DNA of 11,063 nucleotides from an uncultured Cellvibrio sp. (GTDB lineage Bacteria; Pseudomonadota; Gammaproteobacteria; Pseudomonadales; Cellvibrionaceae): the NCBI GenBank assembly GCA_946886255.1, contig CAMPIG010000123.1:1-11063 (forward strand), written 5' to 3'. Shown here in pieces: positions 1-7,144 of the stretch. The translations under genes were made by a program, and so were the position numbers. The notes beneath the pieces were generated by a model, which was not told the DNA's origin, ran no database searches, and worked only from the letters and a program-made list of their open reading frames with translations. Positions within the stretch are counted from its first letter, which is position 1. Each line of letters starts with the position of its first letter.

Positions 1-160
1 TTCCGCAAAAATCTTCGCGCATACTGTAGGGTTTACGTTTGCGATATTTTTTAAACGCTTTATCGATAAATGCTACTTCTACGTCAGCCGCTTGCACACT
101 GCGCTGGTAGAGATCGTGACGATCAGCTTTTTTGGCGGACAATACAGATTTTTTTCTCAC
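1..160 (-). CDS. Class I SAM-dependent methyltransferase, N-terminal fragment (runs off the left edge)
   Basis: This frame is open on the minus strand from a GTG codon at 158-160 to the window edge and gives 53 residues. The visible part has a basic start, a helical stretch around 'DLYQRSVQAADVEVAFIDKA', and ends in 'MREDFCG'. Family knowledge: the (L/M)REDFCG motif directly precedes the SAM-binding glycine loop in a group of class I methyltransferases, where the next residues are usually T-A/G. The substrate cannot be told from this fragment. The GTG start is chosen because the upstream in-frame stop is at 194-196, no ATG lies between, and a GAGG sequence sits about 11 nt upstream of the GTG. 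The gene is cut by the window, not broken. It is transcribed away from the rest of the window. Confidence 0.82.
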   Translation of the reverse strand, partial: MRKKSVLSAKKADRHDLYQRSVQAADVEVAFIDKAFKKYRKRKPYSMREDFCG

Positions 161-281
161 CGACAGGAGACCTCGTGTTATACCCAGGAGTGTTTAAGAG
201 CGAAATTCATATTGCGCTACGCAACAAGCGCTGAGGTTAACACGGGATGATGAAGATTGACCAATAACGCATAACGCGTTA

Positions 282-287
282 AGTATC
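282..287 (-). promoter_or_regulatory. Possible -10 element for the methyltransferase gene
   Basis: Read on the minus strand, this is GATACT followed by TAACG. The ATACTTAACG core is identical to the stronger candidate promoter at 729-738. It lies about 120 nt upstream of the GTG start of the methyltransferase. No good -35 hexamer is visible, so the call rests on the -10 alone. Confidence 0.25.
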
Positions 288-300
288 TTTAAATAAAGAT
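285..300. repeat. Small AT-rich inverted repeat
   Basis: ATCTTT-AAAT-AAAGAT is a perfect 6-bp inverted repeat with a 4-base loop in the intergenic region between the methyltransferase and the small helical protein. It overlaps the candidate -10 element at 282-287, so it could be an operator or only AT-rich sequence. No run of T follows on either strand, so it is a poor terminator. Confidence 0.25.
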
Positions 301-308
301 GGGGTAAT

Positions 309-326
309 GTGACAAAAACATGACAA
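309..326 (-). promoter_or_regulatory. Pho-box-like direct repeat
   Basis: On the minus strand the site reads TTGTCAT-GTTT-TTGTCAC: two 7-base half-sites separated by 4 bases, an 11-base period. The known PhoB box is CTGTCAT-A(A/T)A(A/T)-CTGTCA(C/T), so each half-site differs only in its first base. OmpR/PhoB-type regulators bind repeats with this period. The likely target is the minus-strand methyltransferase gene, but the candidate -10 is about 21 nt downstream of the box, further than the roughly 10 nt usual for PhoB-activated promoters. The identity of the regulator is therefore uncertain. Confidence 0.3.
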
Positions 327-421
327 AAAATACTGGAAAGAACTTATTTATCTATCAAGTTCAATACGATTTATATGGACATATTTCATATAGCAGCGGG
401 AACTCGCTGGTATCAATCTAA

Positions 422-667
422 TCAGCGCGGGCCGTTATATATTAGTCGCTCTTTAATTGCATCAGCCTTAATGCGCGTTTGATGCAGAAGCTCGTTAAGG
501 AACCGCACATCATCGTACAACTCTCCGTGTGTTTCATTAGCCAAGCGTCGCCCCATCTCCTGGGCAAGGCGCATCAACTCGGCAAGTTCTCTGGCGGTTT
601 CCTGCTGTTCCTCTTTAAGCATTGTTTGTTGCCTGTCAACGAGGTCAACTTTGGACGTCTTTTCCAT
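422..667 (-). CDS. Small hydrophilic alpha-helical protein of unknown function
   Basis: The protein has 81 residues from the ATG at 665-667. A longer start at 677-679 would add four residues. The downstream ATG is preferred because GGAGG sits 5 nt in front of it, while the upstream ATG has no clear ribosome binding site. The product is rich in Glu, Lys, Arg, Gln and Leu. A predicted long helix covers about residues 12-45 ('QQTMLKEEQQETARELAELM' and following) and a second covers about residues 51-75, so it resembles a short coiled-coil or helical hairpin. It has no signal peptide, membrane segment or cysteine. I do not recognise a family. A sigma-S-like promoter sits about 65 nt upstream, which would suit a stationary-phase or stress protein, but that is inference. 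Confidence 0.75.
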   Translation of the reverse strand: MEKTSKVDLVDRQQTMLKEEQQETARELAELMRLAQEMGRRLANETHGELYDDVRFLNELLHQTRIKADAIKERLIYNGPR

Positions 668-730
668 AACAGCCTCCATCTTGACGCATTAAATCTGATT
701 CTTAATAACAATTAAATTTCAGTCGCGTCG

Positions 731-741
731 TTAAGTATAGA
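731..741 (-). promoter_or_regulatory. Sigma-S-like -10 promoter element
   Basis: Read on the minus strand this is TCTATACTTAA, which matches the known sigma-S (RpoS) extended -10 consensus (K)CTATACTTAA and also contains a good sigma-70 -10 hexamer, TATACT. No convincing TTGACA-like -35 lies 16-18 nt upstream, as is common at sigma-S promoters. Transcription would start near 724 and give a leader of about 55-60 nt before the small helical protein that starts at 667. Confidence 0.5.
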
Positions 742-755
742 TGAGTTTTTACCAC

Positions 756-866
756 TTACCTTTCTTTAGCTGCATCAATAGCCGCACCCATTATGGCAAT
801 AGCGAAACTGAAAGGTTTCCAATGAGGCCAGTTCAATAAGCCGGCGGCGTCCTTTGTATAGGACAT
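756..866 (-). CDS. Possible 36-residue small protein
   Basis: An ATG at 864-866 on the minus strand opens a frame of 36 codons ending in TAA at 756-758. The product begins MSYTKDAAGLLNWPHWKPFS, continues FAIAIMGAAIDAAKER, and looks protein-like: polar start, W-P-H-W-K-P centre, one hydrophobic Ala/Ile-rich helix, charged end. The sequence GAGAGAAA about 5-12 nt upstream could act as a weak ribosome binding site, and a GTG immediately precedes the ATG. The sigma-S-like promoter of the next gene starts just 15 nt after its stop. It could be a real small protein, the tail of a decayed gene, or chance; no family is recognised. The frame upstream is closed by a stop at 894-896. Confidence 0.3.
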   Translation of the reverse strand: MSYTKDAAGLLNWPHWKPFSFAIAIMGAAIDAAKER

Positions 867-892
867 CACGCTTTCTCTCACACAGGCAGGGT

Positions 893-900
893 GCTATATT
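893..900 (+). promoter_or_regulatory. Candidate extended -10 promoter for the sugar transporter
   Basis: TGCTATATT (892-900 with its TG) has the extended -10 form TGn-TATATT. Transcription would start near 906 and leave a leader of about 50 nt before the ATG at 956. The -35 region (about 872-877, TTTCTC) is weak, which extended -10 promoters tolerate. If correct, this promoter lies downstream of the TTG at 854 and so rules out the longer reading of the transporter. Confidence 0.35.
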
Positions 901-955
901 GCGCCGCAAAGCCAAGGCAGCCGCTACAACAAAAAACACAACAAGAACAATATCT

Positions 956-2470
956 ATGACCCACAAGCCACACCTGACTTTCTGGCAAATCTGGAATATG
1001 TGCTTTGGCTTTATTGGTATTCAATTTGGTTTTGCATTGCAGAATGCCAATGTCAGTCGCATCTTCCAAATTCTCGGTGCTTCCATCGATGATATCCCCA
1101 TCCTGTGGGTGGCCGCGCCCATTACCGGTTTATTGATCCAGCCCATCATCGGTTATATGAGCGATAAAACCTGGGGCCGCTTCGGGCGACGCCGCCCTTA
1201 TTTGCTGTGTGGTGCCCTGCTCGCCAGCCTCGCGTTGTTTGTTATGCCCAATTCCTCCACCCTGTGGATCGCCGCCGGAATGCTGTGGATCATGGATGCC
1301 TCACTCAACATTGCACTGGGCCCTTCAATTGCATTAGTGGGCGATATGCTGCCAGAGGAACAACGCTCCAGCGGTTTTTCCATGCAAAGTTTTTTTATCG
1401 GCGTCAGTGCGGTGGTAGCCTCAGCCTTACCCTGGATATTGACCAACGGCTTCGGCGTTGCCAATGTCGCCAGCGATGGTGCGGTGCCACCCTCGGTCAT
1501 TTACGCATTTTATATTGGCGGCGGGATAATGTTGTTGTCCATCGCCTGGGCCGTTTACTCAACCCCGGAATACAGTCCTGAACAATTGGTCGCTTTCAGA
1601 GAACGTCGGGAAGCCCACCGACCGAGACAAGCGCCGGTTGATTATCAAATAAAATTTTTCCACAGCGGCGCGTTGTTTCTCGTTGTCGGCTGCGTCGGGA
1701 TGCTAGTCATTTCCGCCGGGCAGCTCGATGAAAAACTCTATATTTTAGGCGTGGGCCTGGCACTCTTCGGCGTTATTCAAATCGGCGCCGGGCTGCTGCG
1801 CCAACATGGGCGAACCGATAACGGACTTTATCAAGTCACCCAGGATTTACTGCGTATGCCTAAGACCATGCAGCAATTGGCCGTGGTGCAATTCCTGACC
1901 TGGTTCGCGTTATTTTCCATGTGGATTTATGGCACGGCCGCTGTCACGTCATTTCATTACGGCGCAACAGATACCACCACCATAGGCTACAGCGCGGGCG
2001 CAGATTGGGTCGGGGTGCTCTTCGCGGCTTACAACGGCTTTGCCGCACTGGCCGCGATTGCCATTCCCATGATGGTGCGGCGCAGCAATCGCAAGATCAC
2101 CCACATGATTAACTTATGCCTGGGAGCGTTGGCCCTGACTTCATTTCTCTGGATCAAAGACCCACGCTGGCTGTTGCTGTCGATGCTGGCAATGGGGTTT
2201 GCCTGGGCATCTATATTGTCCATGCCTTACGCCATTCTCTCTTGTTCGCTACCACCGGATAAAATGGGCGTCTACGCTGGCTTGTTTAATTTTTTTATTG
2301 TGATTCCACAAATTCTGGCATCCAGTGTGCTGGCATTGATTGTCAATAAACTCTTCGGCGGGCAGACGATTTACGCGATGGTACTGGCCGGTGTATTTAT
2401 GTTACTCGCGGCTATTGCAATGTTCTTTGTGCAGGACGAAGGTGAAACAAACGGCGCAATTGCGCTCTAA
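956..2470 (+). CDS. MFS sugar transporter, SLC45/GPH-like (sucrose/maltose-type symporter)
   Basis: This 504-residue inner-membrane protein has about 12 hydrophobic segments, as expected for a proton- or cation-coupled disaccharide transporter. The N-terminus 'PHLTFWQIWNMCFGFIGIQF' followed by 'FALQNANVSRIFQILGA' and the cytoplasmic loop S69-D70-K-T-W-G-R-F-G-R-R-R-P-Y (to about residue 82) are typical of SLC45/SUT-like bacterial carriers and of the MFS loop 2-3 signature. A charged central loop at about residues 200-225 (EYSPEQLVAFRERREAHRP) separates the two six-helix halves. The substrate is not determined; sucrose, maltose or another glucoside is likely from the family. The frame is open from a TTG at 854, but the ATG at 956 is chosen because homologues start just before this conserved segment and the added 34 residues are basic and low in complexity. 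No strong ribosome binding site is visible before 956. Confidence 0.92.
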   Translation: MTHKPHLTFWQIWNMCFGFIGIQFGFALQNANVSRIFQILGASIDDIPILWVAAPITGLLIQPIIGYMSDKTWGRFGRRRPYLLCGALLASLALFVMPNSSTLWIAAGMLWIMDASLNIALGPSIALVGDMLPEEQRSSGFSMQSFFIGVSAVVASALPWILTNGFGVANVASDGAVPPSVIYAFYIGGGIMLLSIAWAVYSTPEYSPEQLVAFRERREAHRPRQAPVDYQIKFFHSGALFLVVGCVGMLVISAGQLDEKLYILGVGLALFGVIQIGAGLLRQHGRTDNGLYQVTQDLLRMPKTMQQLAVVQFLTWFALFSMWIYGTAAVTSFHYGATDTTTIGYSAGADWVGVLFAAYNGFAALAAIAIPMMVRRSNRKITHMINLCLGALALTSFLWIKDPRWLLLSMLAMGFAWASILSMPYAILSCSLPPDKMGVYAGLFNFFIVIPQILASSVLALIVNKLFGGQTIYAMVLAGVFMLLAAIAMFFVQDEGETNGAIAL

Positions 2471-2481
2471 CTAACACAACC

Positions 2482-2507
2482 GACCGGCCGCACTGTTCAT
2501 ACCGGTC
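2482..2507 (+). terminator. Possible terminator or operator hairpin between the transporter and acnA
   Basis: GACCGG (2482-2487) pairs with CCGGTC (2502-2507) around a 14-base loop and is followed by the T-rich tract ATTTATTCTTT. It starts 12 nt after the transporter stop. The stem is short and the loop long, so it is a weak intrinsic terminator. It suggests that acnA may have its own promoter. Confidence 0.35.
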
Positions 2508-2573
2508 ATTTATTCTTTACCATTCTTCGCTAAGCTTCCCGTCGTAAAAACATCTAATGAGAAAGAGGCTGTC

Positions 2574-5312
2574 ATGACTTCATCTTTTCAAGCAACCGAC
2601 ACGCTCCACGTTGACGACAAATCCTATCGTATCTATCCCTTCAGCAAGGTGCAGCAGCATTACCCGGTGGACAAGCTGCCTTTTTCACTCAAGATTTTGC
2701 TGGAGAATTTATTGCGCCACGCCAATAGCAATTTTGTGACTGATGACGATATCAAAGCCTTGGCCAGTTGGGACCCGACAGCAGAACCTTCGCAGGAAAT
2801 TGCCTTTGTGCCGGCGCGGGTCATCTTGCAGGATTTTACCGGTGTGCCCGCTATCGTCGATCTCGCTGCGATGCGCGATGCGGTGACTGAACTGGGCGGT
2901 GATGCGCAACAGATCAACCCTTTGTCACCCGTTGAGCTGGTGATCGATCACTCGGTGATGGTGGATTTTTTTGGTTCCGAAGAATCCTTCGCGAAAAATA
3001 CTGCCCTCGAAATCGAGCGCAACCGCGAGCGATATCAGTTTCTGCGCTGGGGTCAGAAAGCCTTCTCCAACTTTAAGGTGGTGCCGCCGGGCACGGGTAT
3101 CGTGCATCAGGTAAATCTGGAATACCTGGCGCGGTGTGTCTTTGCCAATGAGAAAGATGGTATGACTGAAGCTTATCCAGACACCCTGGTGGGCACCGAC
3201 TCCCATACCACCATGATCAATGGGCTGGGCGTGCTGGGCTGGGGCGTCGGCGGTATCGAAGCCGAGGCAGCCATGCTCGGCCAACCCATCTCCATGCTGA
3301 TTCCCCAAGTGGTCGGTTTTAAACTCACCGGACAACTTCCGGAAGGCGCCACCGCCACCGACCTGGTACTGACCGTGACCCAGATGCTGCGCAAGCTGGG
3401 AGTGGTGGGCAAATTCGTGGAATTCTTTGGTCCAGGACTAAAACATCTCTCCTTGGCTGACCGCGCCACCATTGGCAACATGGCCCCGGAATACGGCGCG
3501 ACCTGCGGTATTTTTCCGGTCGATCAGCAAACTCTGGATTATTTGCGGTTTACCGGCCGCAGCGATAGCCAATTGCAACTAACCGAAGCCTACATGAAGG
3601 CGATGGGCCTCTGGCACGACGACAATAGCCTGGAAGCCCACTATAGCGATGTGCTGACGCTGGACCTCGCCACTGTTGTGCCATCGTTGGCCGGCCCCAA
3701 ACGCCCTCAGGACCGCATCGCGCTGACAGATAGCAAGAATGGCTTCCATAAAACGCTGGAAGAATTTCAGGCCCAACGGAACAAACTGATCCAGACCACT
3801 ACGCTGGATAAATTTGCCGATGAAGGCGGCGCAACCGCCGTGGGCAACCAGTCTGCTGAAAAGCCGGGTGATGTACCGGTGAGCTATCGCGGTGAAAATT
3901 TCAGTTTGAAACACGGCGCGGTCGTGATTGCCGCCATCACCAGTTGTACCAACACCTCTAACCCGGCGGTGTTGATGGCGGCCGGTCTCGTGGCACGCAA
4001 AGCTCATGCGCTGGGTTTGCGCAGCAAGCCTTGGGTCAAAACCAGCCTGGCGCCCGGCTCAAAGGTCGTCACCGATTACTTGCAAAAAGCCGGTTTATTG
4101 GAAGATCTCCAAACACTGGGGTTTTATCTGGTCGGTTACGGCTGCACCACCTGTATCGGCAACTCTGGTCCCTTGCCGGAGGAAATCTCCTCGGCCATCC
4201 ACAGCGGCGATTTGATGGTGGCTTCCGTATTGTCCGGCAATCGCAACTTTGAAGGTCGGATTCATGCGGAAATCCGCACTAATTACCTTGCTTCGCCACC
4301 GCTGGTAGTCGCTTATGCATTAGCGGGCACCATGAACATCGATCTGTACCAGGAGCCATTGGGCACCGGCAGCAACGGTCAGCCAGTATTTTTGAAAGAT
4401 ATCTGGCCGAGCAACGCGGAGATTCAATCCTGTATCGCTGGCAATCTTGATCCCTCCATGTTTGCCAGTAAATATGCCGACGTCTACAGCGGTGATGAAA
4501 ACTGGAACGCCCTGCCTATTACCGAGAGCGAGCTTTATGCCTGGCCCGACTCCAACTATGTACGCAAACCGCCATTCTTTGAGGGTATCAGGGCGAACAT
4601 CGAGGACGTTAAATCCATCGAAAAAGCGCGCTGTCTGGTGATGGTGGGCGACAGTATCACCACTGACCATATATCGCCCGCTGGCGCCATCATGCCCGAC
4701 AGTCCGGCCGGCTTATATTTGCAGCAACAGGGCGTACAGCCGGAAGACTTTAACTCTTACGGCTCGCGTCGTGGCAATCACGAAGTCATGATGCGCGGTA
4801 CCTTTGCGAATGTGCGTCTGAAAAATCAGATAGCGCCGGGTACCGAAGGCAGTTGGACAACTTACTTGCCTAACCAGGAAGTCATGAGCATCTATGATGC
4901 CTCGGAACTGTACCGCCAAAACAAAACACCGCTGGTCGTGTTGGCCGGTAAAGAATACGGCTCGGGTTCATCGCGCGACTGGGCCGCTAAAGGACCGGCA
5001 TTGCTAGGCGTAACAGCGGTAATTGCGCAAAGCTACGAACGCATCCATCGTTCGAATCTGGTGGGAATGGGTATATTGCCGCTGCAATTTAAAAGCGGTG
5101 ATTCAGCTGCGTCGCTGGGGCTGACTGGCACTGAGTTTTTTGATATTCCGGTGGTGAGCCCGGAAACCAGAGAATTGATTGTGACTGCCCGTAAAGACGG
5201 TGGTGAGCCAATTCAGTTTATTGCTCATGTGCGAATAGATACGCCGAATGAATTTGCGTATTTCCAGAACGGCGGCATATTGCATTATGTGTTGCGTAAT
5301 TTGGCGCGATAA
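2574..5312 (+). CDS. acnA: Aconitate hydratase A (aconitase, IRP1/AcnA type)
   Basis: This cytoplasmic enzyme interconverts citrate and isocitrate through cis-aconitate in the TCA and glyoxylate cycles, using a [4Fe-4S] cluster. The 912-residue product is slightly longer than the usual 890 or so. Three cluster ligands are visible: C458 in SCTNTSNP, and C524 and C527 in [13 protein letters not shown]. The 66-residue and 3-residue spacings match those of E. coli AcnA. Other family motifs are [20 protein letters not shown] in the N-terminal half, [15 protein letters not shown] at the start of the swivelling domain, and [14 protein letters not shown], which carries the catalytic serine loop near the C-terminus. 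This order and length fit AcnA rather than AcnB, whose domain order differs; AcnD (methylcitrate dehydratase) is less likely because no prp genes are adjacent. The ATG at 2574 has AGAGG 5 nt upstream. No regulator site was identified. Confidence 0.98.
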   Translation: MTSSFQATDTLHVDDKSYRIYPFSKVQQHYPVDKLPFSLKILLENLLRHANSNFVTDDDIKALASWDPTAEPSQEIAFVPARVILQDFTGVPAIVDLAAMRDAVTELGGDAQQINPLSPVELVIDHSVMVDFFGSEESFAKNTALEIERNRERYQFLRWGQKAFSNFKVVPPGTGIVHQVNLEYLARCVFANEKDGMTEAYPDTLVGTDSHTTMINGLGVLGWGVGGIEAEAAMLGQPISMLIPQVVGFKLTGQLPEGATATDLVLTVTQMLRKLGVVGKFVEFFGPGLKHLSLADRATIGNMAPEYGATCGIFPVDQQTLDYLRFTGRSDSQLQLTEAYMKAMGLWHDDNSLEAHYSDVLTLDLATVVPSLAGPKRPQDRIALTDSKNGFHKTLEEFQAQRNKLIQTTTLDKFADEGGATAVGNQSAEKPGDVPVSYRGENFSLKHGAVVIAAITSCTNTSNPAVLMAAGLVARKAHALGLRSKPWVKTSLAPGSKVVTDYLQKAGLLEDLQTLGFYLVGYGCTTCIGNSGPLPEEISSAIHSGDLMVASVLSGNRNFEGRIHAEIRTNYLASPPLVVAYALAGTMNIDLYQEPLGTGSNGQPVFLKDIWPSNAEIQSCIAGNLDPSMFASKYADVYSGDENWNALPITESELYAWPDSNYVRKPPFFEGIRANIEDVKSIEKARCLVMVGDSITTDHISPAGAIMPDSPAGLYLQQQGVQPEDFNSYGSRRGNHEVMMRGTFANVRLKNQIAPGTEGSWTTYLPNQEVMSIYDASELYRQNKTPLVVLAGKEYGSGSSRDWAAKGPALLGVTAVIAQSYERIHRSNLVGMGILPLQFKSGDSAASLGLTGTEFFDIPVVSPETRELIVTARKDGGEPIQFIAHVRIDTPNEFAYFQNGGILHYVLRNLAR

Positions 5313-5334
5313 GGCGATCTACACTTCGTAATAC

Positions 5335-5438
5335 GTTCGGTATTAGCGCTTAGTTTCGAAGCCCTCAAACCATGGACGACTTGAGGAAGCTACAAGGATG
5401 TATTTATATGTTTTCGAAACCAAGCGCTAATACCGAAC
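5335..5438. repeat. 104-bp structure with 26-bp near-perfect inverted arms and inner hairpins
   Basis: The left arm (5335-5360) and right arm (5413-5438) are inverted copies that match at 25 of 26 bases; the one mismatch is A5352 against C5421. On the minus-strand transcript that pair becomes G-U, so the RNA stem would be continuous. Each arm contains AGCGCT and TTCGAA. The 52-base centre holds a second hairpin, CCTCAA (5363-5368) with TTGAGG (5381-5386), and a small one, TACA-AGGA-TGTA (5391-5402), so the whole may fold as a branched cruciform. It fills most of the gap between two convergent genes (acnA and the TonB-domain gene). No target-site duplication, T-run or coding function is evident. 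It may be a bidirectional transcription barrier, a MITE-like or REP-like element, or a protein-binding site. Confidence 0.85.
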
Positions 5439-5481
5439 TCACAATATGCAGCCATTTAAGCATTGCGAGTATTATTTATTA

Positions 5482-6672
5482 TCAGGAAGGATTCGCCAGG
5501 GAAAACTTAATCGGAACGAAAAGCTCCAGTTCACTGCTTGCGAGCACTTGCGGCAAAGGCGGAAAAGGAGCGGCGTCCTTGACGGCTTCTTCGGCCGCTT
5601 TATTCAGCAATACGTAGTCGGATGTTTCGATAGGTTTTAACGATTTAATATTTCCCTGATCATCAAGCACCAGATTAAATTTCACGCTGCCGGTCTGCTG
5701 CAATTGCTGGGCGCGTCGCGGATAGCTGACGCGGGCGTAGATGGTGCCTAATACTTCAGAAATATAAAACTGGCGCGCCAGCAAGGTTTGCGACGTGATC
5801 GTTGTGCGCTCTTCTTCCGCGTCTTCTTTTTCCGCTGGTGCTATTGTCGCCACCGATTCTTTAACTGGCTCAGACGTTACTGGTTGTTGTGTTGCTGGCG
5901 GTGCGCTGGCGACAACAATCGGTACCGGAACAGGAATTTCTGCAAGCTTTTCGACACGCGGCTTATTTTCTACTTTTGGTTTGGTAATCGGCGCAGACGC
6001 CGCAGCCACTGTGACTTCCGGCTCATCGACTGCGTCAGCCGGATTTTCTTCCAACCAGCTTTCCACCACAGCAATGCGGCTTAAACGCGGCTCCAGGTGC
6101 AGATAGCGATGACGCAAATTGGGATCGATATCACCCATCATCAACAAATCATCACGATAACCGGATGATAAGGGAACACGCCCCAACCATGAACGTAACA
6201 ACAACGCAAAAAAATTATCGTCGGGAATATTACCGAGCAAGATATTGTTCACCACCACATCAACGCCCTGGCCCGGCTCGACACTAAGAATGATATGGTC
6301 ATTGGTTTCAAAGCGGCCGCCAAAAAAGCCGTCGAACAACACCATGTTATCCGCCTGCGCCATCAATACTGCAGAGGGATTATTAATAGCCGCGCCCTCA
6401 ATCCACATCCGACTGAAGCGCCGCGATGTTATGCCTTCGGGCGCGAGGATTTTCAGCTCCATACGTTTGGCAACCGGGCTACTTAACAATACCTCTGTGT
6501 CACTGCTTAATAGTTCGGTATAAAGCGCGCCCCAGAATTGATCGTGCCCGAGCTCCTTGTGCAGGGAGATCCCGTTTAATAATGGCTCCGCCTGTGCCTC
6601 ACCGGATAACGCCAGCAACAGAAACCACAGCCGTACGCTGGAGAATTTGCCATACGATTTACCAAAGAACAT
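5482..6672 (-). CDS. Secreted chalcone-isomerase-like domain protein with C-terminal TonB domain
   Basis: The protein has 396 residues from the ATG at 6670-6672, which has GGGGTGG 7 nt upstream. A TTG at 6691-6693 would add seven residues but has no ribosome binding site. Residues 1-28 form a signal peptide with a short hydrophobic core (WFLLLAL) and an AQA/EP cleavage site. Residues about 30-172 resemble the bacterial chalcone-isomerase-like domain (KRMELKIL, SRRFSRMWIEGAAINNP, LLLRSWLGRVP). Residues about 205-295 are a Pro/Ala/Glu/Val-rich linker like the periplasm-spanning part of TonB. Residues about 300-396 match the TonB C-terminal fold (ARVSYPRRAQQLQQTGSV, LNKAAEEAV, APFPPLP). The role is unknown. 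A canonical TonB has an N-terminal membrane anchor for ExbB/ExbD, which is not evident here, so this is probably a soluble periplasmic protein and not an energy transducer. It lies 109 bp downstream of the 92-residue gene on the same strand. Confidence 0.9.
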   Translation of the reverse strand: MFFGKSYGKFSSVRLWFLLLALSGEAQAEPLLNGISLHKELGHDQFWGALYTELLSSDTEVLLSSPVAKRMELKILAPEGITSRRFSRMWIEGAAINNPSAVLMAQADNMVLFDGFFGGRFETNDHIILSVEPGQGVDVVVNNILLGNIPDDNFFALLLRSWLGRVPLSSGYRDDLLMMGDIDPNLRHRYLHLEPRLSRIAVVESWLEENPADAVDEPEVTVAAASAPITKPKVENKPRVEKLAEIPVPVPIVVASAPPATQQPVTSEPVKESVATIAPAEKEDAEEERTTITSQTLLARQFYISEVLGTIYARVSYPRRAQQLQQTGSVKFNLVLDDQGNIKSLKPIETSDYVLLNKAAEEAVKDAAPFPPLPQVLASSELELFVPIKFSLANPS

Positions 6673-6701
6673 GATGCAACCACCCCAAGTCAAAAACTGC
6701 C

Positions 6702-6719
6702 GACCGAAAGATAACGGTC
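6702..6719 (-). terminator. Weak hairpin between the 92-residue gene and the TonB-domain gene
   Basis: GACCG (6702-6706) and CGGTC (6715-6719) form a 5-bp stem with an 8-base loop. Read on the minus strand it is followed by GGCAG and then five T residues. This could attenuate transcription from the 92-residue gene into the TonB-domain gene. The stem is too short to be confident. Confidence 0.22.
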
Positions 6720-6781
6720 ACTCGACTGCGGGATAGTAATCAATGAATAAGACAATTTAGCGACAAAATATTGGAGATACT

Positions 6782-7060
6782 TCAGGGATCAAGATGTTCA
6801 TTGTCAGAAGAGAGCGGGCGGCCAACGTAAAGGGTGCGGCCATCCGGCAACCTGCGCATACTGATCATTCCCTGCTGATAGAGGTATGCCATCGCTCGCT
6901 CAACTTTGCGACGCTCCTCGTGCAAACGTTGCCGCAAGATCCACCAATGCACAATCCCATCGAGGGTGTCAGCAATTTGCTCACGCCCTTGCAGATATCG
7001 GGCAATTTCCTGGGCCAGAGATTGAATGTCTGGATCATCTTCCTCGTGGGTTACGATCAA
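6782..7060 (-). CDS. Small winged-helix-like protein, unknown function
   Basis: This is a 92-residue cytoplasmic protein with no signal peptide. It starts at a TTG (7058-7060) that has GGGAG 7 nt upstream. No in-frame ATG lies between this codon and the upstream stop, so the TTG start is well supported. Residues about 11-24 form an acidic helix, about 29-45 a Trp-Trp-containing helix (ADTLDGIVHWWILRQR), and about 47-64 a third helix (EERRKVERAMAYLYQQGM). Residues 65-79 read ISMRRLPDGRTLYVG, which looks like the beta-hairpin wing of a winged-helix domain. That pattern suggests a DNA-binding or protein-interaction wHTH, but no named family is certain. The gene lies between the TonB-domain gene and the sigma54-type regulator and may form an operon with the former. 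Confidence 0.82.
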   Translation of the reverse strand: MIVTHEEDDPDIQSLAQEIARYLQGREQIADTLDGIVHWWILRQRLHEERRKVERAMAYLYQQGMISMRRLPDGRTLYVGRPLSSDNEHLDP

Positions 7061-7135
7061 CTCACTGCTCCCTGTCGCTTTGCGTTAAAAAAGATCAATG
7101 CACACCAATAGTGGAACCGATGAGATTCAGCAACA

Positions 7136-7144
7136 TTTATACCA
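7136..7144 (-). promoter_or_regulatory. Candidate extended -10 promoter for the 92-residue gene
   Basis: On the minus strand the site reads TGGTATAAA, an extended -10 (TGn-TATAAA). Transcription would begin near 7128 and give a leader of about 68 nt before the TTG start at 7060. The region where a -35 should lie has no good match. Confidence 0.35.

Noticed and set aside
803..818. Inverted repeat GAAAC-TGAAAG-GTTTC as an operator for the transporter
   Set aside because: The 5-bp arms are short enough to arise by chance, and the repeat lies about 90 bp upstream of the candidate promoter inside the possible small ORF.
775..966. Minus-strand 63-residue ORF with a hydrophobic N-terminus (TTG start)
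   Set aside because: The apparent membrane segment is the reverse reading of an Ala/Thr/Lys-rich stretch in the leader of the transporter. It has no ribosome binding site and overlaps the better 36-residue candidate in another frame.
2925..3481. Minus-strand ORFs inside acnA (136 and 102 residues)
   Set aside because: They are antisense to highly conserved aconitase coding sequence, and their His/Gly/Pro-rich products are typical of shadow frames.
3579..4007. Minus-strand 142-residue ORF inside acnA
   Set aside because: It is a shadow of acnA coding sequence, with no ribosome binding site or recognisable domain.
5335..5438. Integron attC site
   Set aside because: The size and paired arms fit, but attC sites begin with RYYYAAC and end with GTTRRRY. 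This element begins with GTTCGGT and ends with ACCGAAC, the opposite polarity, and no integrase or cassette array is present.
5372..5617. Plus-strand 81-residue ORF
   Set aside because: Its start lies in the loop of the palindromic element and most of it is antisense to the C-terminal part of the TonB-domain gene. The Ser/Ala-rich product looks like a shadow frame.
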